Positions 41,882 to 51,723 of a DNA stretch of 64,000 nt are shown here, piece by piece. The notes beneath the pieces are model-generated. The model saw only the letters and a list, made by a program, of their open reading frames with translations. It made no database searches and was not told where the DNA came from. The stretch's first letter is position 1. Each line of letters opens with the position of its first letter. A program made the position numbers and the translations under genes. This DNA is from an uncultured Nocardioides sp. (lineage in GTDB: Bacteria; Actinomycetota; Actinomycetes; Propionibacteriales; Nocardioidaceae): positions 1,400,294 through 1,464,293 of the forward strand of contig NZ_CANKZF010000002.1 of NCBI RefSeq assembly GCF_947488515.1. Reading direction: 5' to 3'.

Positions 41882-42798
41882 CCGTTGGCCTTCCGGAGCG
41901 CGTCGAGGTTCTGGCCCATGAGGGAAAGGTAGTCGTCGTCGGACGTCTCGTCCGAGAGGCCCTCGACCGGGTCGAGCACCGCGGTCTCGAGGCCGAGGTC
42001 GCCGGCGAGCGAGTCGGCCATCTTGCTGCTGGCGAGGCGCTCGGAGAAGACCGTGGTGATGCCGTCCTCGGTGATCAGCTGTTGGAGCCGGGCCAGGTCG
42101 GCCGGCGTCGGCTCGGCGTCGGGGGAGAGGCCGGCGATCGCCTCGAACTGCAGCCCGTAGCGGGCGAGGTAGGAGAACGCCTCGTGGCTGACGACGGTCG
42201 TCGTGCGCTCGCACGTCGCCAGGCCGTCGACGTACTCCTGGTCCAGCGCCTCCAGCTCCGTGCGCAGCGCGGCCGCGTTGTCCTCGTACGTCGCCGCGCC
42301 GTCGGGGTCGAGCTCGACCAGCCGGTCGGCCACGGCGTCACCGAGGTCGGCCATCAGCAGCGGGTCCTGCCAGAAGTGGGGGTCGAGGTCGCCGTGGTCG
42401 TGGCCCGCCTCGTCGTGCTCGTGCTCGTGCTCGGAGGCGGGCATGAGCTCGACGACGTCGGCCGCGTCGACGATGTCCGCGTCGGGCGCGTTGGCGTCCA
42501 CCGTCTCGTCCACCGCGGGCTGGAAGCCGTGCTCGAGCACGATCAGGTCGGCCTCCGCGAGGGTCGCGGTCTGCTTGATGTCGAGGGACAGGTCGTGCGG
42601 CTCGGTGCCCGGCCCGGTGAGGTTGGCGACCTCCCACTCGTCGCCCGCCACCTGACCGGTCACCCAGGCCAGCGGGTAGAACGCGGCGACGGCCGAGCGA
42701 CCATTCCCGGCGCTGTCGTCGGACCCGCCGCAGCCGGCAAGGAGAGCGGCCGAGGCGAGGGCGGTGGCGAGGGCGATCGGTCGGGTGGCGGACAACAT
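41872..42798 (-). CDS. znuA: Zinc-binding lipoprotein ZnuA
   Basis: The 308-residue cluster A-I solute-binding protein has a signal peptide with lipobox LLAGC, a Zn-ligand His in TEPHDLSLDIKQ-type segment (GTEPHDLS), an acidic His-rich loop (EHEHEHDEAGHDHGDLD) followed by HFWQDP, and VVSHEAFSYLARRYG-like third ligand region. Typical of high-affinity Zn2+ uptake. ATG 42798 is chosen; GTG 42813 in frame would place the Zur box inside the gene. First gene of the operon, repressed by Zur when zinc is sufficient. Confidence 0.93.
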   Translation of the reverse strand: MLSATRPIALATALASAALLAGCGGSDDSAGNGRSAVAAFYPLAWVTGQVAGDEWEVANLTGPGTEPHDLSLDIKQTATLAEADLIVLEHGFQPAVDETVDANAPDADIVDAADVVELMPASEHEHEHDEAGHDHGDLDPHFWQDPLLMADLGDAVADRLVELDPDGAATYEDNAAALRTELEALDQEYVDGLATCERTTTVVSHEAFSYLARYGLQFEAIAGLSPDAEPTPADLARLQQLITEDGITTVFSERLASSKMADSLAGDLGLETAVLDPVEGLSDETSDDDYLSLMGQNLDALRKANGCQ

Positions 42799-42834
42799 GA
42801 GAACGATTCTCACGCTGATTGAGAACCGTTGTCA
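42798..42834. promoter_or_regulatory. Two Zur boxes at the znuA promoter
   Basis: TGAGAACGATTCTCA (42798-42812) is a near-perfect palindrome directly before the znuA start. A second related site, TGAGAACCGTTGTCA (42820-42834), begins 22 bp away, two helical turns. Both fit the actinobacterial Zur box of TGANAAYNRTTNTCA type. Since zur is in the same operon, this is an autoregulatory loop. Confidence 0.85.
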
Positions 42835-42913
42835 AACCCGCCAGGTAGTCCAGTGGTGAACGGTCGCTCGGACGTCGTCCCGACGACCGGAACCCACCGG
42901 ACCACCCCGGCCG

Positions 42914-42919
42914 TAGGGT
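42914..42919 (+). promoter_or_regulatory. Leaderless -10 of the monooxygenase-like gene
   Basis: TAGGGT followed by GACCCT and GTG 42926. Confidence 0.65.
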
Positions 42920-42925
42920 GACCCT

Positions 42926-43255
42926 GTGCTCGTCGTGACCCGTCTCCGCGCCCCCGGCTCCGACGAGGCGGCAGGAGCGGACCTGCGCCGCGGCCTGCTG
43001 CAGGCCCTCGCCATCCTGGCCGCCAAGCCCGGGTGGGTCGGCGGCGACGTCGGCCGCAACGTCGACGACCCGTCGCTCTGGGTGTTGACCACGCGCTGGG
43101 AGAACGTCGGCTCCTACCGGCGCGCGCTGGGGTCGTACGAGGGCAAGATGCACATCCAGCCGCTGATGGTGCACGCGCTCGACGAGCCGAGCGCCTACGA
43201 GGTGGTCGAGGAGGGGACCGACCTCAACGAGGCGCACCCCCGCTCGATAGGCTGA
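42926..43255 (+). CDS. Antibiotic biosynthesis monooxygenase (ABM)-like domain protein
   Basis: The 109-residue protein has a ferredoxin-like ABM pattern (MLVVTRLRAP; RGLLQALAILAAKPGWVGGDVGRN; LWVLTTRWENVGSYRRAL). Such dimeric alpha/beta-barrel proteins include cofactorless oxygenases, heme-degrading enzymes and many of unknown function; no specific role is assigned. It is divergent from znuA and just upstream of glyS, whose probable -10 lies in its last codons. Confidence 0.75.
   Translation: MLVVTRLRAPGSDEAAGADLRRGLLQALAILAAKPGWVGGDVGRNVDDPSLWVLTTRWENVGSYRRALGSYEGKMHIQPLMVHALDEPSAYEVVEEGTDLNEAHPRSIG
43248..43253 (+). promoter_or_regulatory. Candidate -10 of glyS inside the end of the upstream gene
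   Basis: TAGGCT overlaps the last codons of the ABM gene and would start a transcript with a leader of about 60 bases before GTG 43319. Confidence 0.5.
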
Positions 43256-43318
43256 CCGTTCGTTTCTCCGAGCCGGCAGCCAGCCTGCCGACCTGCCCAC
43301 ACCTGAAGGACCTGCACC

Positions 43319-44719
<1,401 letters not shown>

Positions 44720-44959
44720 CCCTGCCGACCCCGGGCCGTCTTCCAGCTGACCACGCCGCGCGGAGCGGTGCTCGTGCGCTGTCCCGTCGGGGGACGCGAC
44801 TGCGAGCGGGCCTCGGCCTTCGGCAGTGACATCTCGGTGCCCTTCGAGCGCTTCATGTGGTGATCCCGCGCTACGCGCAGTGGGCCGGCGAGGAGACCGG
44901 CCGGGCGCGCGGACCCGGCTGATTCGGTCCATCCCCGACCCGCTTGCGAGGATGGGGGC
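44720..44959. other. Gap between glyS and dusB with a possible gene remnant
   Basis: 240 bp. One frame reads VRCPVGGRDCERASAFGSD and continues to a stop at about 44863 with protein-like composition but no convincing start, so it may be the end of a decayed gene. Just before dusB, GAGGAT six bases before the ATG could be a leaderless -10. Confidence 0.35.
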
Positions 44960-46099
44960 ATGACCGTCGTGCCCGACTCCCTCACCCTGGGTTCGCTGCG
45001 CGTCGACACCCCCGTCGTGCTCGCGCCGATGGCCGGCATCACCAACGCCGCCTACCGCCGCCTCTGCGCCGAGCAGGGCGCCGGGCTCTACGTCTCCGAG
45101 ATGATCACCAGCCGCGGCCTCGTCGAGGGCGACGAGGTCACGAAGAAGATGCTGACCTTCGACGAGCTCGAGACGGTGCGCTCGGTGCAGCTCTACGGCA
45201 CCGACCCGGTCTACATCGGCAAGGCCGTGGAGATCCTCTGCGCCGACCACGGCGTCGCCCACGTCGACCTCAACTTCGGCTGCCCGGTGCCCAAGGTGAC
45301 CCGCAAGGGCGGTGGGGGAGCGCTGCCGTGGAAGCGCGGCCTCCTCGGCGAGATCCTCGAGCACGCGGTCGCCGCCGCGGCGCCGTACGACGTCCCGGTG
45401 ACGATGAAGACCCGCAAGGGCCTCGACGACGACCACCTGACCTACCTCGACGCGGGCCGCATCGCCCAGGAGAGCGGCGTCGCCGCGATCGCCCTGCACG
45501 GGCGCACGGTGCAGCAGGCCTACTCCGGCGAGGCCGACTGGGACGCCATCGCCGCCCTCGTCGACCACGTCGACATCCCCGTCCTCGGCAACGGCGACAT
45601 CTGGGAAGCGGCCGACGCGCTGCGGATGGTCGAGCAGACCGGCGCCGCGGGTGTCGTCGTCGGCCGTGGCTGCCTCGGTCGCCCCTGGCTCTTCCGCGAC
45701 CTGGCCGCGGCCTTCCACGGCGAGGACGTCGCCACCCTCCCCGTCCTCGGCGAGGTCAAGGCCATGATGCGTCGCCACGCCGAGCTGCTGTCCGAGCACA
45801 TGGGTGAGGAGCGGGGCTGCAAGGAGTTCCGCAAGCACATCACCTGGTACCTCAAGGGGTTCCCCGCCGGCGGTGAGCTGCGCCACCAGCTGGCCCTCGT
45901 CGACTCGCTCGCCTCCCTCGACGAGCTGCTCGCGGGGCTCGACGACACCGCGCCGTTCCCCGAGCGCGAGCTCGGCACGCCACGCGGACGACAGGGGGCG
46001 CCACGCAAGCGGGTCGTGCTTCCCGACGGGTGGCTCGACGACACCGACGGCCGCGGCGCGCACCTGCGCGAGGACGTCGACGAGACCACCGGGGGCTGA
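44960..46099 (+). CDS. dusB: tRNA-dihydrouridine synthase
   Basis: The 379-residue FMN enzyme reduces uridines in tRNA. Motifs are PMAGITNAAYRRLC, SEMITSRGL, the catalytic-cysteine motif LNFGCPVPKVTRKGGG, HGRTVQQAYSGEADWD and VVGRGCLGRPWLF. Length and motif set fit the DusB-type bacterial enzymes. ATG 44960. A disordered basic/acidic tail of about 40 residues ends the protein. Confidence 0.93.
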   Translation: MTVVPDSLTLGSLRVDTPVVLAPMAGITNAAYRRLCAEQGAGLYVSEMITSRGLVEGDEVTKKMLTFDELETVRSVQLYGTDPVYIGKAVEILCADHGVAHVDLNFGCPVPKVTRKGGGGALPWKRGLLGEILEHAVAAAAPYDVPVTMKTRKGLDDDHLTYLDAGRIAQESGVAAIALHGRTVQQAYSGEADWDAIAALVDHVDIPVLGNGDIWEAADALRMVEQTGAAGVVVGRGCLGRPWLFRDLAAAFHGEDVATLPVLGEVKAMMRRHAELLSEHMGEERGCKEFRKHITWYLKGFPAGGELRHQLALVDSLASLDELLAGLDDTAPFPERELGTPRGRQGAPRKRVVLPDGWLDDTDGRGAHLREDVDETTGG

Positions 46100-46303
46100 T
46101 CCCGCGGCGCCGGCGTCGGACGCACGGGTCCGCGTGACGGGTGAGCCGGAACACGCTGGAATTTACCGGGGAAGATTGGGACAGGCCGAGTTTCCTGTGC
46201 TTCACTCGATGATCGCGTCGACGTGGGCACGAGTTCTTCCCCCGTTTCCGGGCTCGTGGATCGGCGCAACGTCCCCCGTCAGCAAGTGCAAAGGATCAGC
46301 GCT
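46100..46303 (+). other. Leader region before the cell-wall peptidase gene
   Basis: 204 bp with no gene. It contains short blocks (ACCGGGGAA near 46166; CCCGTCAGC near 46276) reminiscent of parts of the ydaO/c-di-AMP riboswitch that often precedes actinobacterial cell-wall hydrolase genes, but other conserved blocks are missing. Identity unproven. Confidence 0.2.
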
Positions 46304-47254
46304 GTGGCTCAGCATCGCCACAAGCGGGAAGCCCCTGCTACCACCCCCCGTCCGTCTCGGATCCCCCGTTCCGTCCTCGTCTCCGCACCGCTCGCCGTCG
46401 TGGCGACGCTGTCCGCGGTGACCATGGGCGTCCTCGCCGCCGAGCCGGCGACCAACGACAACCTGCTCGCCTCGTCCGGCACGTCCCAGCCGGCAGCCGG
46501 AGCGACCGCCGACACCGTCGACGACAGCGCGCTCCGTCGGCGCAGCGAGACGACCACCGTCTCGCGCTCGCAGATCCGCACCGCCGCGAAGGCCGAGGCC
46601 GCCGCGCGCAAGAAGATCGCCGCGGCACGCGAGGACCGTAGCGTGAACCGGAAGGCCCGCCAGCTGGCCGAGAAGGTCGACGACGCCGTGTGGACCACCG
46701 ACGTCCTCAACCTCTGGGACGGCCCGTCCGAGGCGTCCGACAAGCTGGGCGTCATCGGCGCCATCAAGCAGGTGTCCGTGACCGGCCGCAAGCAGGCCGG
46801 CCGCACCCAGATCGTCATCGACGGCCAGTCGCGCTGGGTCACCTCCGACTACCTCAGCGCCGAGAAGCCCAAGCCCGAGCCCAAGGAACCCGCCGGCCCC
46901 AGCCTGGGCGGCGTCTGCTCCAACGGCTCGTCCATCGACGCCGGTCGCGCGTCGCTCTACAGCATCCACGACGTGGTGTGCGCCAACTGGCCCTCCGTGA
47001 CCAGCTACGGCACGTGGCGCGGCGACGGCGAGCACGGCCAGGGTCGTGCCATCGACATCATGGTGAGCGGCGAGACCGGGTGGGCCATCGCGAACTTCCT
47101 GCGAACCAACTACGCCTCGCTGGGCATCGAGTACATCATCTACTCGCAGAACATCTGGTCAGTGGAGCGCTCCGGCGAGGGCTGGCGCGGGATGTCCGAC
47201 CGTGGGTCGACGACCGCCAACCACTACGACCACGTGCACGTCACGGTCTACTGA
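46304..47254 (+). CDS. Secreted SH3 and M15-like peptidase domain protein
   Basis: The 316-residue exported protein has a basic N-terminus and a hydrophobic export helix (about 24-46). An Ala/Lys/Arg/Glu-rich coiled coil follows (about 85-125), then an SH3-like segment (about 128-180; VLNLWDGPSEASDKLGVI) and a C-terminal domain with HGQGRAID and YDHVHV. These are the zinc-ligand motifs of M15/VanY-like DD-peptidases (HxxGxAxD and HxH). It probably cleaves peptidoglycan cross-links or stems. GTG 46304 is chosen because AAAGGA lies nine bases upstream; the frame is open to 46223. Confidence 0.8.
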   Translation: MAQHRHKREAPATTPRPSRIPRSVLVSAPLAVVATLSAVTMGVLAAEPATNDNLLASSGTSQPAAGATADTVDDSALRRRSETTTVSRSQIRTAAKAEAAARKKIAAAREDRSVNRKARQLAEKVDDAVWTTDVLNLWDGPSEASDKLGVIGAIKQVSVTGRKQAGRTQIVIDGQSRWVTSDYLSAEKPKPEPKEPAGPSLGGVCSNGSSIDAGRASLYSIHDVVCANWPSVTSYGTWRGDGEHGQGRAIDIMVSGETGWAIANFLRTNYASLGIEYIIYSQNIWSVERSGEGWRGMSDRGSTTANHYDHVHVTVY

Positions 47255-47301
47255 GGCGGGGCGTCGTCGGCGTCCGAGGCGCTCGCTAGGCTGACCGGCC
47301 C

Positions 47302-48570
47302 ATGAGCATCGAGGACCCGTACGACGACTCGGCGCGCGAGCGCATCGTCGCCGAGCCACCCAAGCGGGTGGAGGCGCCGGTGCGCCTCGCGTTCGAGCGC
47401 GACCGGGCGCGCGTCGTCCATGCGGCGGCGTCGCGTCGGCTCGCGGCCAAGACGCAGGTCGTCGGACCGCAGACCGACGACTTCGTCCGCAACCGCCTCA
47501 CGCACAGCCTCGAGGTGGCGCAGGTCGCCCGCGACCTGGCCCGGGCCATCGGGACGCACCCCGACATCGCGGAGACCGCGGCGCTCGCCCACGACCTCGG
47601 CCACCCGCCGTTCGGCCACAACGGCGAGCGGGTGCTGGCCGAGCTCAGCGCCGACTGCGGCGGCTTCGAGGGCAATGCGCAGACCCTGCGCCTGCTGACG
47701 CGGCTGGAGTCGAAGACCTTCGACGCCGACGGTCGCTCGGTCGGGCTCAACCTGACCCGCGCCACCCTCGACGCCTGCACCAAGTACCCGTGGGCGCGGG
47801 CGGAGGCGACCGGGCCCCACGGGGTCCACGCCGACGGCACGCCGCGGGTCGTCGTGAAGTTCGGCGTCTACGACGACGACCGCCCCGTCTTCGACTGGGT
47901 GCGGTCGGGCGTCGATGGCCGTCGGCGCTGCCTGGAGGCCCAGGTGATGGACCTCGCCGACGACGTCGCCTACTCGGTGCACGACGTCGAGGACGGCATC
48001 GTGGCCGGTCGCCTCGACCTCACCCGGCTCGACCGTGACGCGCTCTGGGAGACCGTCCGCTCGTGGTACCTGCCCGGGATCGACGACGCCGCCCTCGACG
48101 TGGCACTGGCCGACCTCCGGGCGGTGGGCAGCTGGCCCCGGTCGTCGTACGACGGGAGCAGGCGCAGCCTCGCCGCGATCAAGAACCTCACCAGCGACCT
48201 CATCGGCCGCTTCTGCGGCAGCGTGCAGCAGGCGACCTTCGCCGCGACGGCGGGGGAGCCGCCGGTGCGGCACCGCGCCGACCTGGTGGTGCCCGAGGCC
48301 ACCGAGGTCGAGATCGGGGTCCTCAAGGGGATCGCCGCCCACTACGTGATGCAGGCCGACGACCGGGTGGCGCTGATGCAACGCCAGCGCCAGCTCGTCG
48401 CGGAGCTCGTGGAGGCGCTGTGGGCCCGCGGGGCCGACGGCCTCGACCCGGTCTTCGTCGAGGACTGGGAGCACGCAGACGACGACGCCGGCCGCCGACG
48501 CGTGGTCGTGGACCAGGTCGCGTCACTGACCGACGCCAGCGCCGTCGCACGTCACGCCGCGCTCACCTGA
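47302..48570 (+). CDS. dgt: Deoxyguanosinetriphosphate triphosphohydrolase-like protein
   Basis: The 422-residue HD-domain enzyme hydrolyses dNTPs to deoxynucleoside and triphosphate. Metal ligands are visible in RLTHSLEVAQ (His), ALAHDLGHPPFGHNGE (HD) and DLADDVAYSVHDVED. Length matches dGTPase-like family proteins, equivalent to Rv2344c, and it precedes dnaG apart from the small operon in between. TAGGCT lies nine bases before ATG 47302. Ends in a strong bidirectional terminator. Confidence 0.92.
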   Translation: MSIEDPYDDSARERIVAEPPKRVEAPVRLAFERDRARVVHAAASRRLAAKTQVVGPQTDDFVRNRLTHSLEVAQVARDLARAIGTHPDIAETAALAHDLGHPPFGHNGERVLAELSADCGGFEGNAQTLRLLTRLESKTFDADGRSVGLNLTRATLDACTKYPWARAEATGPHGVHADGTPRVVVKFGVYDDDRPVFDWVRSGVDGRRRCLEAQVMDLADDVAYSVHDVEDGIVAGRLDLTRLDRDALWETVRSWYLPGIDDAALDVALADLRAVGSWPRSSYDGSRRSLAAIKNLTSDLIGRFCGSVQQATFAATAGEPPVRHRADLVVPEATEVEIGVLKGIAAHYVMQADDRVALMQRQRQLVAELVEALWARGADGLDPVFVEDWEHADDDAGRRRVVVDQVASLTDASAVARHAALT

Positions 48571-48601
48571 CAGGGGCCCGGCCAGATGGCCGGGCCCCTG
48601 T
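48570..48601. terminator. Bidirectional terminator between dgt and the YtxH-like gene
   Basis: A perfect 14-bp G/C-rich stem (ACAGGGGCCCGGCC with its complement) closes a four-base AGAT loop, located between two convergent genes. The stem begins at the last base of the dgt stop codon. No long U-tract on either side. Confidence 0.85.
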
Positions 48602-48620
48602 CAGGCGTGCGTGCGACGAC

Positions 48621-48950
48621 CTACGGCAGGTTGCCCTGCGGGTACGGGTCGTCCTGGCGGGCCGTGCTGTCGGGGTGCAGCTGCTCCTCGAGGTCGGAGC
48701 GGTGGTCGCCGCTGCTGCCCGAGGGCGTCACCTTGTCGGCCGCCGTGCTGGCAGCCGCGGCGACCTTGTCCTTGACGACCGGGGCCTTGTCCTTGGCGAG
48801 GTCGGCCGCCTGGTGCGCCTTCTCCTGGACCCGCGGGTCCTCCTTGACGCGGGTGGCCGCCTTCTTGATCTGTTCGTAGCGTTCCCGGCCGGCGCGCGTG
48901 CCGAGCACGTAGCCGACACCTCCGGCGACGAGCAGCATGAGCTTCTTCAT
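48621..48950 (-). CDS. YtxH-like membrane-associated protein
   Basis: The 109-residue protein has one N-terminal hydrophobic helix with glycine zipper (LMLLVAGGVGYVLGTRAG), then RERYEQIKKAATRVKEDPRV and an Ala/Lys/Asp-rich amphipathic helix, matching YtxH-type general-stress proteins. A disordered acidic tail follows. ATG 48950 is preceded by GGGAGA at good spacing. Third gene of the holin-DUF3618-YtxH operon. Confidence 0.8.
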   Translation of the reverse strand: MKKLMLLVAGGVGYVLGTRAGRERYEQIKKAATRVKEDPRVQEKAHQAADLAKDKAPVVKDKVAAAASTAADKVTPSGSSGDHRSDLEEQLHPDSTARQDDPYPQGNLP

Positions 48951-49005
48951 GGGGTCTCCCTTCCCTGTTTGGCTTCTGTGTGCGGGTGTGGTCCCGCGGT
49001 GGTGC

Positions 49006-49266
49006 TCAGCGGTCGCCGCGGCGCCGCCACAGCAGCAGCACCACGGCCATCGCCACGAGCGAGCCGGCGGCCGCGAGCACCTCGGTGCGGGGCTGGCCGG
49101 TGTCGGTCGTGGCGGCGTCCTTGAGCGAGGCCACCCGCTGCTGCGCCTGCGACTTCACGTCGAGCTTGGCGGCGAGCTGGTCGACCGTTCCGGCCAGCTG
49201 CTCGCGCTGCAGTGCGATCTCGGCCTCGAGCTGCTCCGGCGTCTTCTCCGGCGTCTGGTCACTCAT
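49006..49266 (-). CDS. DUF3618 family membrane protein
   Basis: The 86-residue protein has TPEQLEAEIALQREQLAGTVDQLAAKLDVK, the DUF3618 helix signature, and a C-terminal membrane helix (about 62-80) ending in RRRGDR. DUF3618 proteins are small actinobacterial membrane proteins of unknown function, usually next to holin-like and YtxH-like genes as here. Overlaps the upstream holin-like gene by eight bases. Confidence 0.85.
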   Translation of the reverse strand: MSDQTPEKTPEQLEAEIALQREQLAGTVDQLAAKLDVKSQAQQRVASLKDAATTDTGQPRTEVLAAAGSLVAMAVVLLLWRRRGDR

Positions 49267-49678
49267 GGTGGTCTCCCTTCACCGTCGCGATGTCCTCCTT
49301 CAGCCCCTGGATCGCCCGCTCGGGGGCGGGGGGTCCGGCCTCGGCGACCTTGTTCTTGCCGACCATGCCGGCCACGGCGGCGCCGACGAGCAGGACGAGC
49401 GCCACGATGAGGGCGGCCAGCCAGGCGTCGACGACGAGCGAGAGGGCGAGGATCGCGGTCGCCACGATCGACCCGAACGCGAAGAACCCGAGCAGGCCGG
49501 CGACGCTGAACATGCCGATCCCGACGCCTGCGCGCTTGCCCTTCTGGGCGACCTCCGCCTGGGCGAGACGCATCTCCGAGCGGATGAGCTCGGGGACCTG
49601 CTGGGTGAGCTGGTGGACGAGCGCGCCGAGGGTCTGGTCCTGGGTCTGACCCTCTGGAGCGCCGTGCTGAGCGGTCAT
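49259..49678 (-). CDS. Actinobacterial holin-X/phage-holin-fold family membrane protein
   Basis: The 139-residue protein has an amphipathic N-terminal helix (LGALVHQLTQQVPELIRSEMRLAQAEV) and two transmembrane helices (about 52-75 and 80-102), matching PF07332. Despite the family name these are ordinary chromosomal envelope proteins, and nothing phage-like surrounds it. ATG 49678 follows GGAAGG at seven-base spacing. First gene of the three-gene operon. Confidence 0.85.
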   Translation of the reverse strand: MTAQHGAPEGQTQDQTLGALVHQLTQQVPELIRSEMRLAQAEVAQKGKRAGVGIGMFSVAGLLGFFAFGSIVATAILALSLVVDAWLAALIVALVLLVGAAVAGMVGKNKVAEAGPPAPERAIQGLKEDIATVKGDHHE

Positions 49679-49805
49679 GCTTCGACCTTCCCAGACGCAC
49701 CCACGGGGCACCAGCGACGTACGCCCCAAGGGGTGGCCGGACGCCAGGGTCCGGGCCGCCGGCAGCCGTTGTGGAGACTCCGGCGTGCTCGTGGGAGGGC
49801 GCCCG

Positions 49806-49811
49806 TAGACT
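49806..49811 (+). promoter_or_regulatory. Leaderless -10 of dnaG
   Basis: TAGACT followed by CCCCGGC and GTG 49819. Confidence 0.6.
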
Positions 49812-49818
49812 CCCCGGC

Positions 49819-51723
49819 GTGGCAGGCCGGATTCGCGACGACGACATCGCCGAGGTGCGCGAGAAGGCGCGGATCGACGACGTGGTGTCGGGCTACGTCA
49901 CGCTCAAGCGTGCGGGCGGCGGGTCGCTCAAGGGCCTGTGCCCCTTCCACGACGAGAAGACGCCGTCGTTCAACGTCAACCCGGCCCGCCAGTTCTTCCA
50001 CTGCTTCGGCTGCGGCGAGGGCGGTGACGTCATCTCCTTCCTGATGAAGGTCGACGGGCTCACCTTCACCGAGTCCGTCGAGCGGCTCGCCGACAAGTTC
50101 GGCGTCCAGCTGCGCCGCGAGGACGGCGACGACGAGCCCGTACGACCGCGCGGACCGGCCCGCGGCCGACTGATCGAGGCGCACAAGGTCGCCCAGCAGT
50201 TCTACGCCGAGCAGCTGGCCGGCCCCGACGCCGTGGTCGCGCGGCAGTTCCTGCACGAGCGCGGCTTCGACCAGTCCGCGGCCGCGACCTTCGGGGTGGG
50301 TTTCGCGCCCCGCGACGGCGAGGCGCTGGTGCGCCACCTGCGCGGTCGCCGGTTCAGCGACGAGGAGTCGGTCGCGGCCGGGCTCGTTGCACTGGGCCGC
50401 TCCCACTACGACCGCTTCCGCGGCCGCCTGGTGTGGCCGATCCGGGAGGCCAACGGCGACACGATCGGCTTCGGCGCGCGCCGGATCTTCGACGACGACC
50501 GCATCGAGGCGAAGTACCTCAACACCTCCGAGACCGCGATCTACAAGAAGAGCCAGGTGCTCTACGGCATCGACCTGGCCCGCACCGCGATGAAGGACGC
50601 GCAGCAGGCCGTCGTCGTCGAGGGCTACACCGACGTGATGGCCTGCCACCTGGCCGGCGTCAAGACCGCGGTGGCCTCGTGCGGCACGGCCTTCGGCCAG
50701 GACCACGCGCGGGTGCTGCGCCGCTTCCTCGGCGACCACGACACCACCAGCGGCGAGGTGATCTTCACCTTCGACGGCGACTCGGCCGGGCAGAAGGCAG
50801 CCATGAAGGTGCTCGACAGCGACCAGGTGTTCGCCTCGCAGACCTACGTCGCCGTGGCCCCCGAGGGGATGGATCCCTGCGACCTGCGGCTCAAGGAGGG
50901 CGACGAGGCCGTGCGCGAGCTGGTCGCGAGCCGCAAGCCGCTCTACCGCTTCGCGCTCGACAACGTCCTCACCCGCTACGACCTCGACCGCGCCGACGGC
51001 CGCGTGGACGCGCTCCGCGACGCCGCCGGGCTGGTGGCAGGCATCCGCGACAAGACCAAGGTCGAGACGTTCTCCCGCGAGCTCGCGCACATGGTCGGGG
51101 TCGACCTCGACCAGGTGCGGGCGGAGGTGCGTCGGGCAGCCGATCGCCCCGCCGCTGCCGCCAAGGACGATCGTCGTCCGGTCCGTGGCGACGCCCCGCA
51201 GGCGCCGGAGCCTGCCCGGCCGGCGCTGCCGAGCCTGTCCGACCCACGGTTCCTCATCGAGCGCGAGCTGCTCAAGCTCGTCATCCAGCACCCTGCCGGG
51301 GTGGGCCGCACGACCGCCCACGTGACGACGGGCGACTTCACCCACCCGACGTTCCAGGGCGTCTGGGAGGCCGTGACCGCGGCCGGCGGGCCCGTCGCCG
51401 GCGTCGACGACGCCGGGTGGGCCGCCAAGGTGCGCGGGTCGGCCACCGACCCCGCGGTCGTCGCGGCGGTCACCGAGCTCGGGGTCGAGCCGGTCCGCGG
51501 CACCACGGACCCGAACCCGACGTTCGCCGTCGCCTACGTCTACCGGCTCCAGGAGCTCACCACGTCCCGGCGCATCGCCGACGTCAAGGCCCGCCTCCAG
51601 CGCACCAACCCCGTCGACCAGGCGCTCGACTACAACCGCATGTTCGGCGAGCTGGTGATGCTGGAGCAGCACCGCCGCAAGCTGCGCGAGGGTGCCGTGG
51701 GCCAACCGGGAGGCCAGTCCTGA
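49819..51723 (+). CDS. dnaG: DNA primase
   Basis: The 634-residue primase has the CHC2 zinc finger (CPFHDEKTPSFNVNP then FHCFGCG, about 37-65), the RNA polymerase core with FGARR, a Toprim domain (VVVEGYTDVMA, about 268-278, and FDGDSAGQKAA) and a C-terminal DnaB-interacting region (about 480-620). It makes RNA primers on the lagging strand. GTG 49819 is set by the -10 element. The next gene starts on its stop codon. Equivalent to Rv2343c. Confidence 0.96.
   Translation: MAGRIRDDDIAEVREKARIDDVVSGYVTLKRAGGGSLKGLCPFHDEKTPSFNVNPARQFFHCFGCGEGGDVISFLMKVDGLTFTESVERLADKFGVQLRREDGDDEPVRPRGPARGRLIEAHKVAQQFYAEQLAGPDAVVARQFLHERGFDQSAAATFGVGFAPRDGEALVRHLRGRRFSDEESVAAGLVALGRSHYDRFRGRLVWPIREANGDTIGFGARRIFDDDRIEAKYLNTSETAIYKKSQVLYGIDLARTAMKDAQQAVVVEGYTDVMACHLAGVKTAVASCGTAFGQDHARVLRRFLGDHDTTSGEVIFTFDGDSAGQKAAMKVLDSDQVFASQTYVAVAPEGMDPCDLRLKEGDEAVRELVASRKPLYRFALDNVLTRYDLDRADGRVDALRDAAGLVAGIRDKTKVETFSRELAHMVGVDLDQVRAEVRRAADRPAAAAKDDRRPVRGDAPQAPEPARPALPSLSDPRFLIERELLKLVIQHPAGVGRTTAHVTTGDFTHPTFQGVWEAVTAAGGPVAGVDDAGWAAKVRGSATDPAVVAAVTELGVEPVRGTTDPNPTFAVAYVYRLQELTTSRRIADVKARLQRTNPVDQALDYNRMFGELVMLEQHRRKLREGAVGQPGGQS

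Noticed and set aside
49259..49678. Prophage remnant suggested by a holin-fold gene
   Set aside because: The family is chromosomal in actinobacteria, the neighbours are DUF3618 and YtxH-like genes, and no phage genes are nearby.
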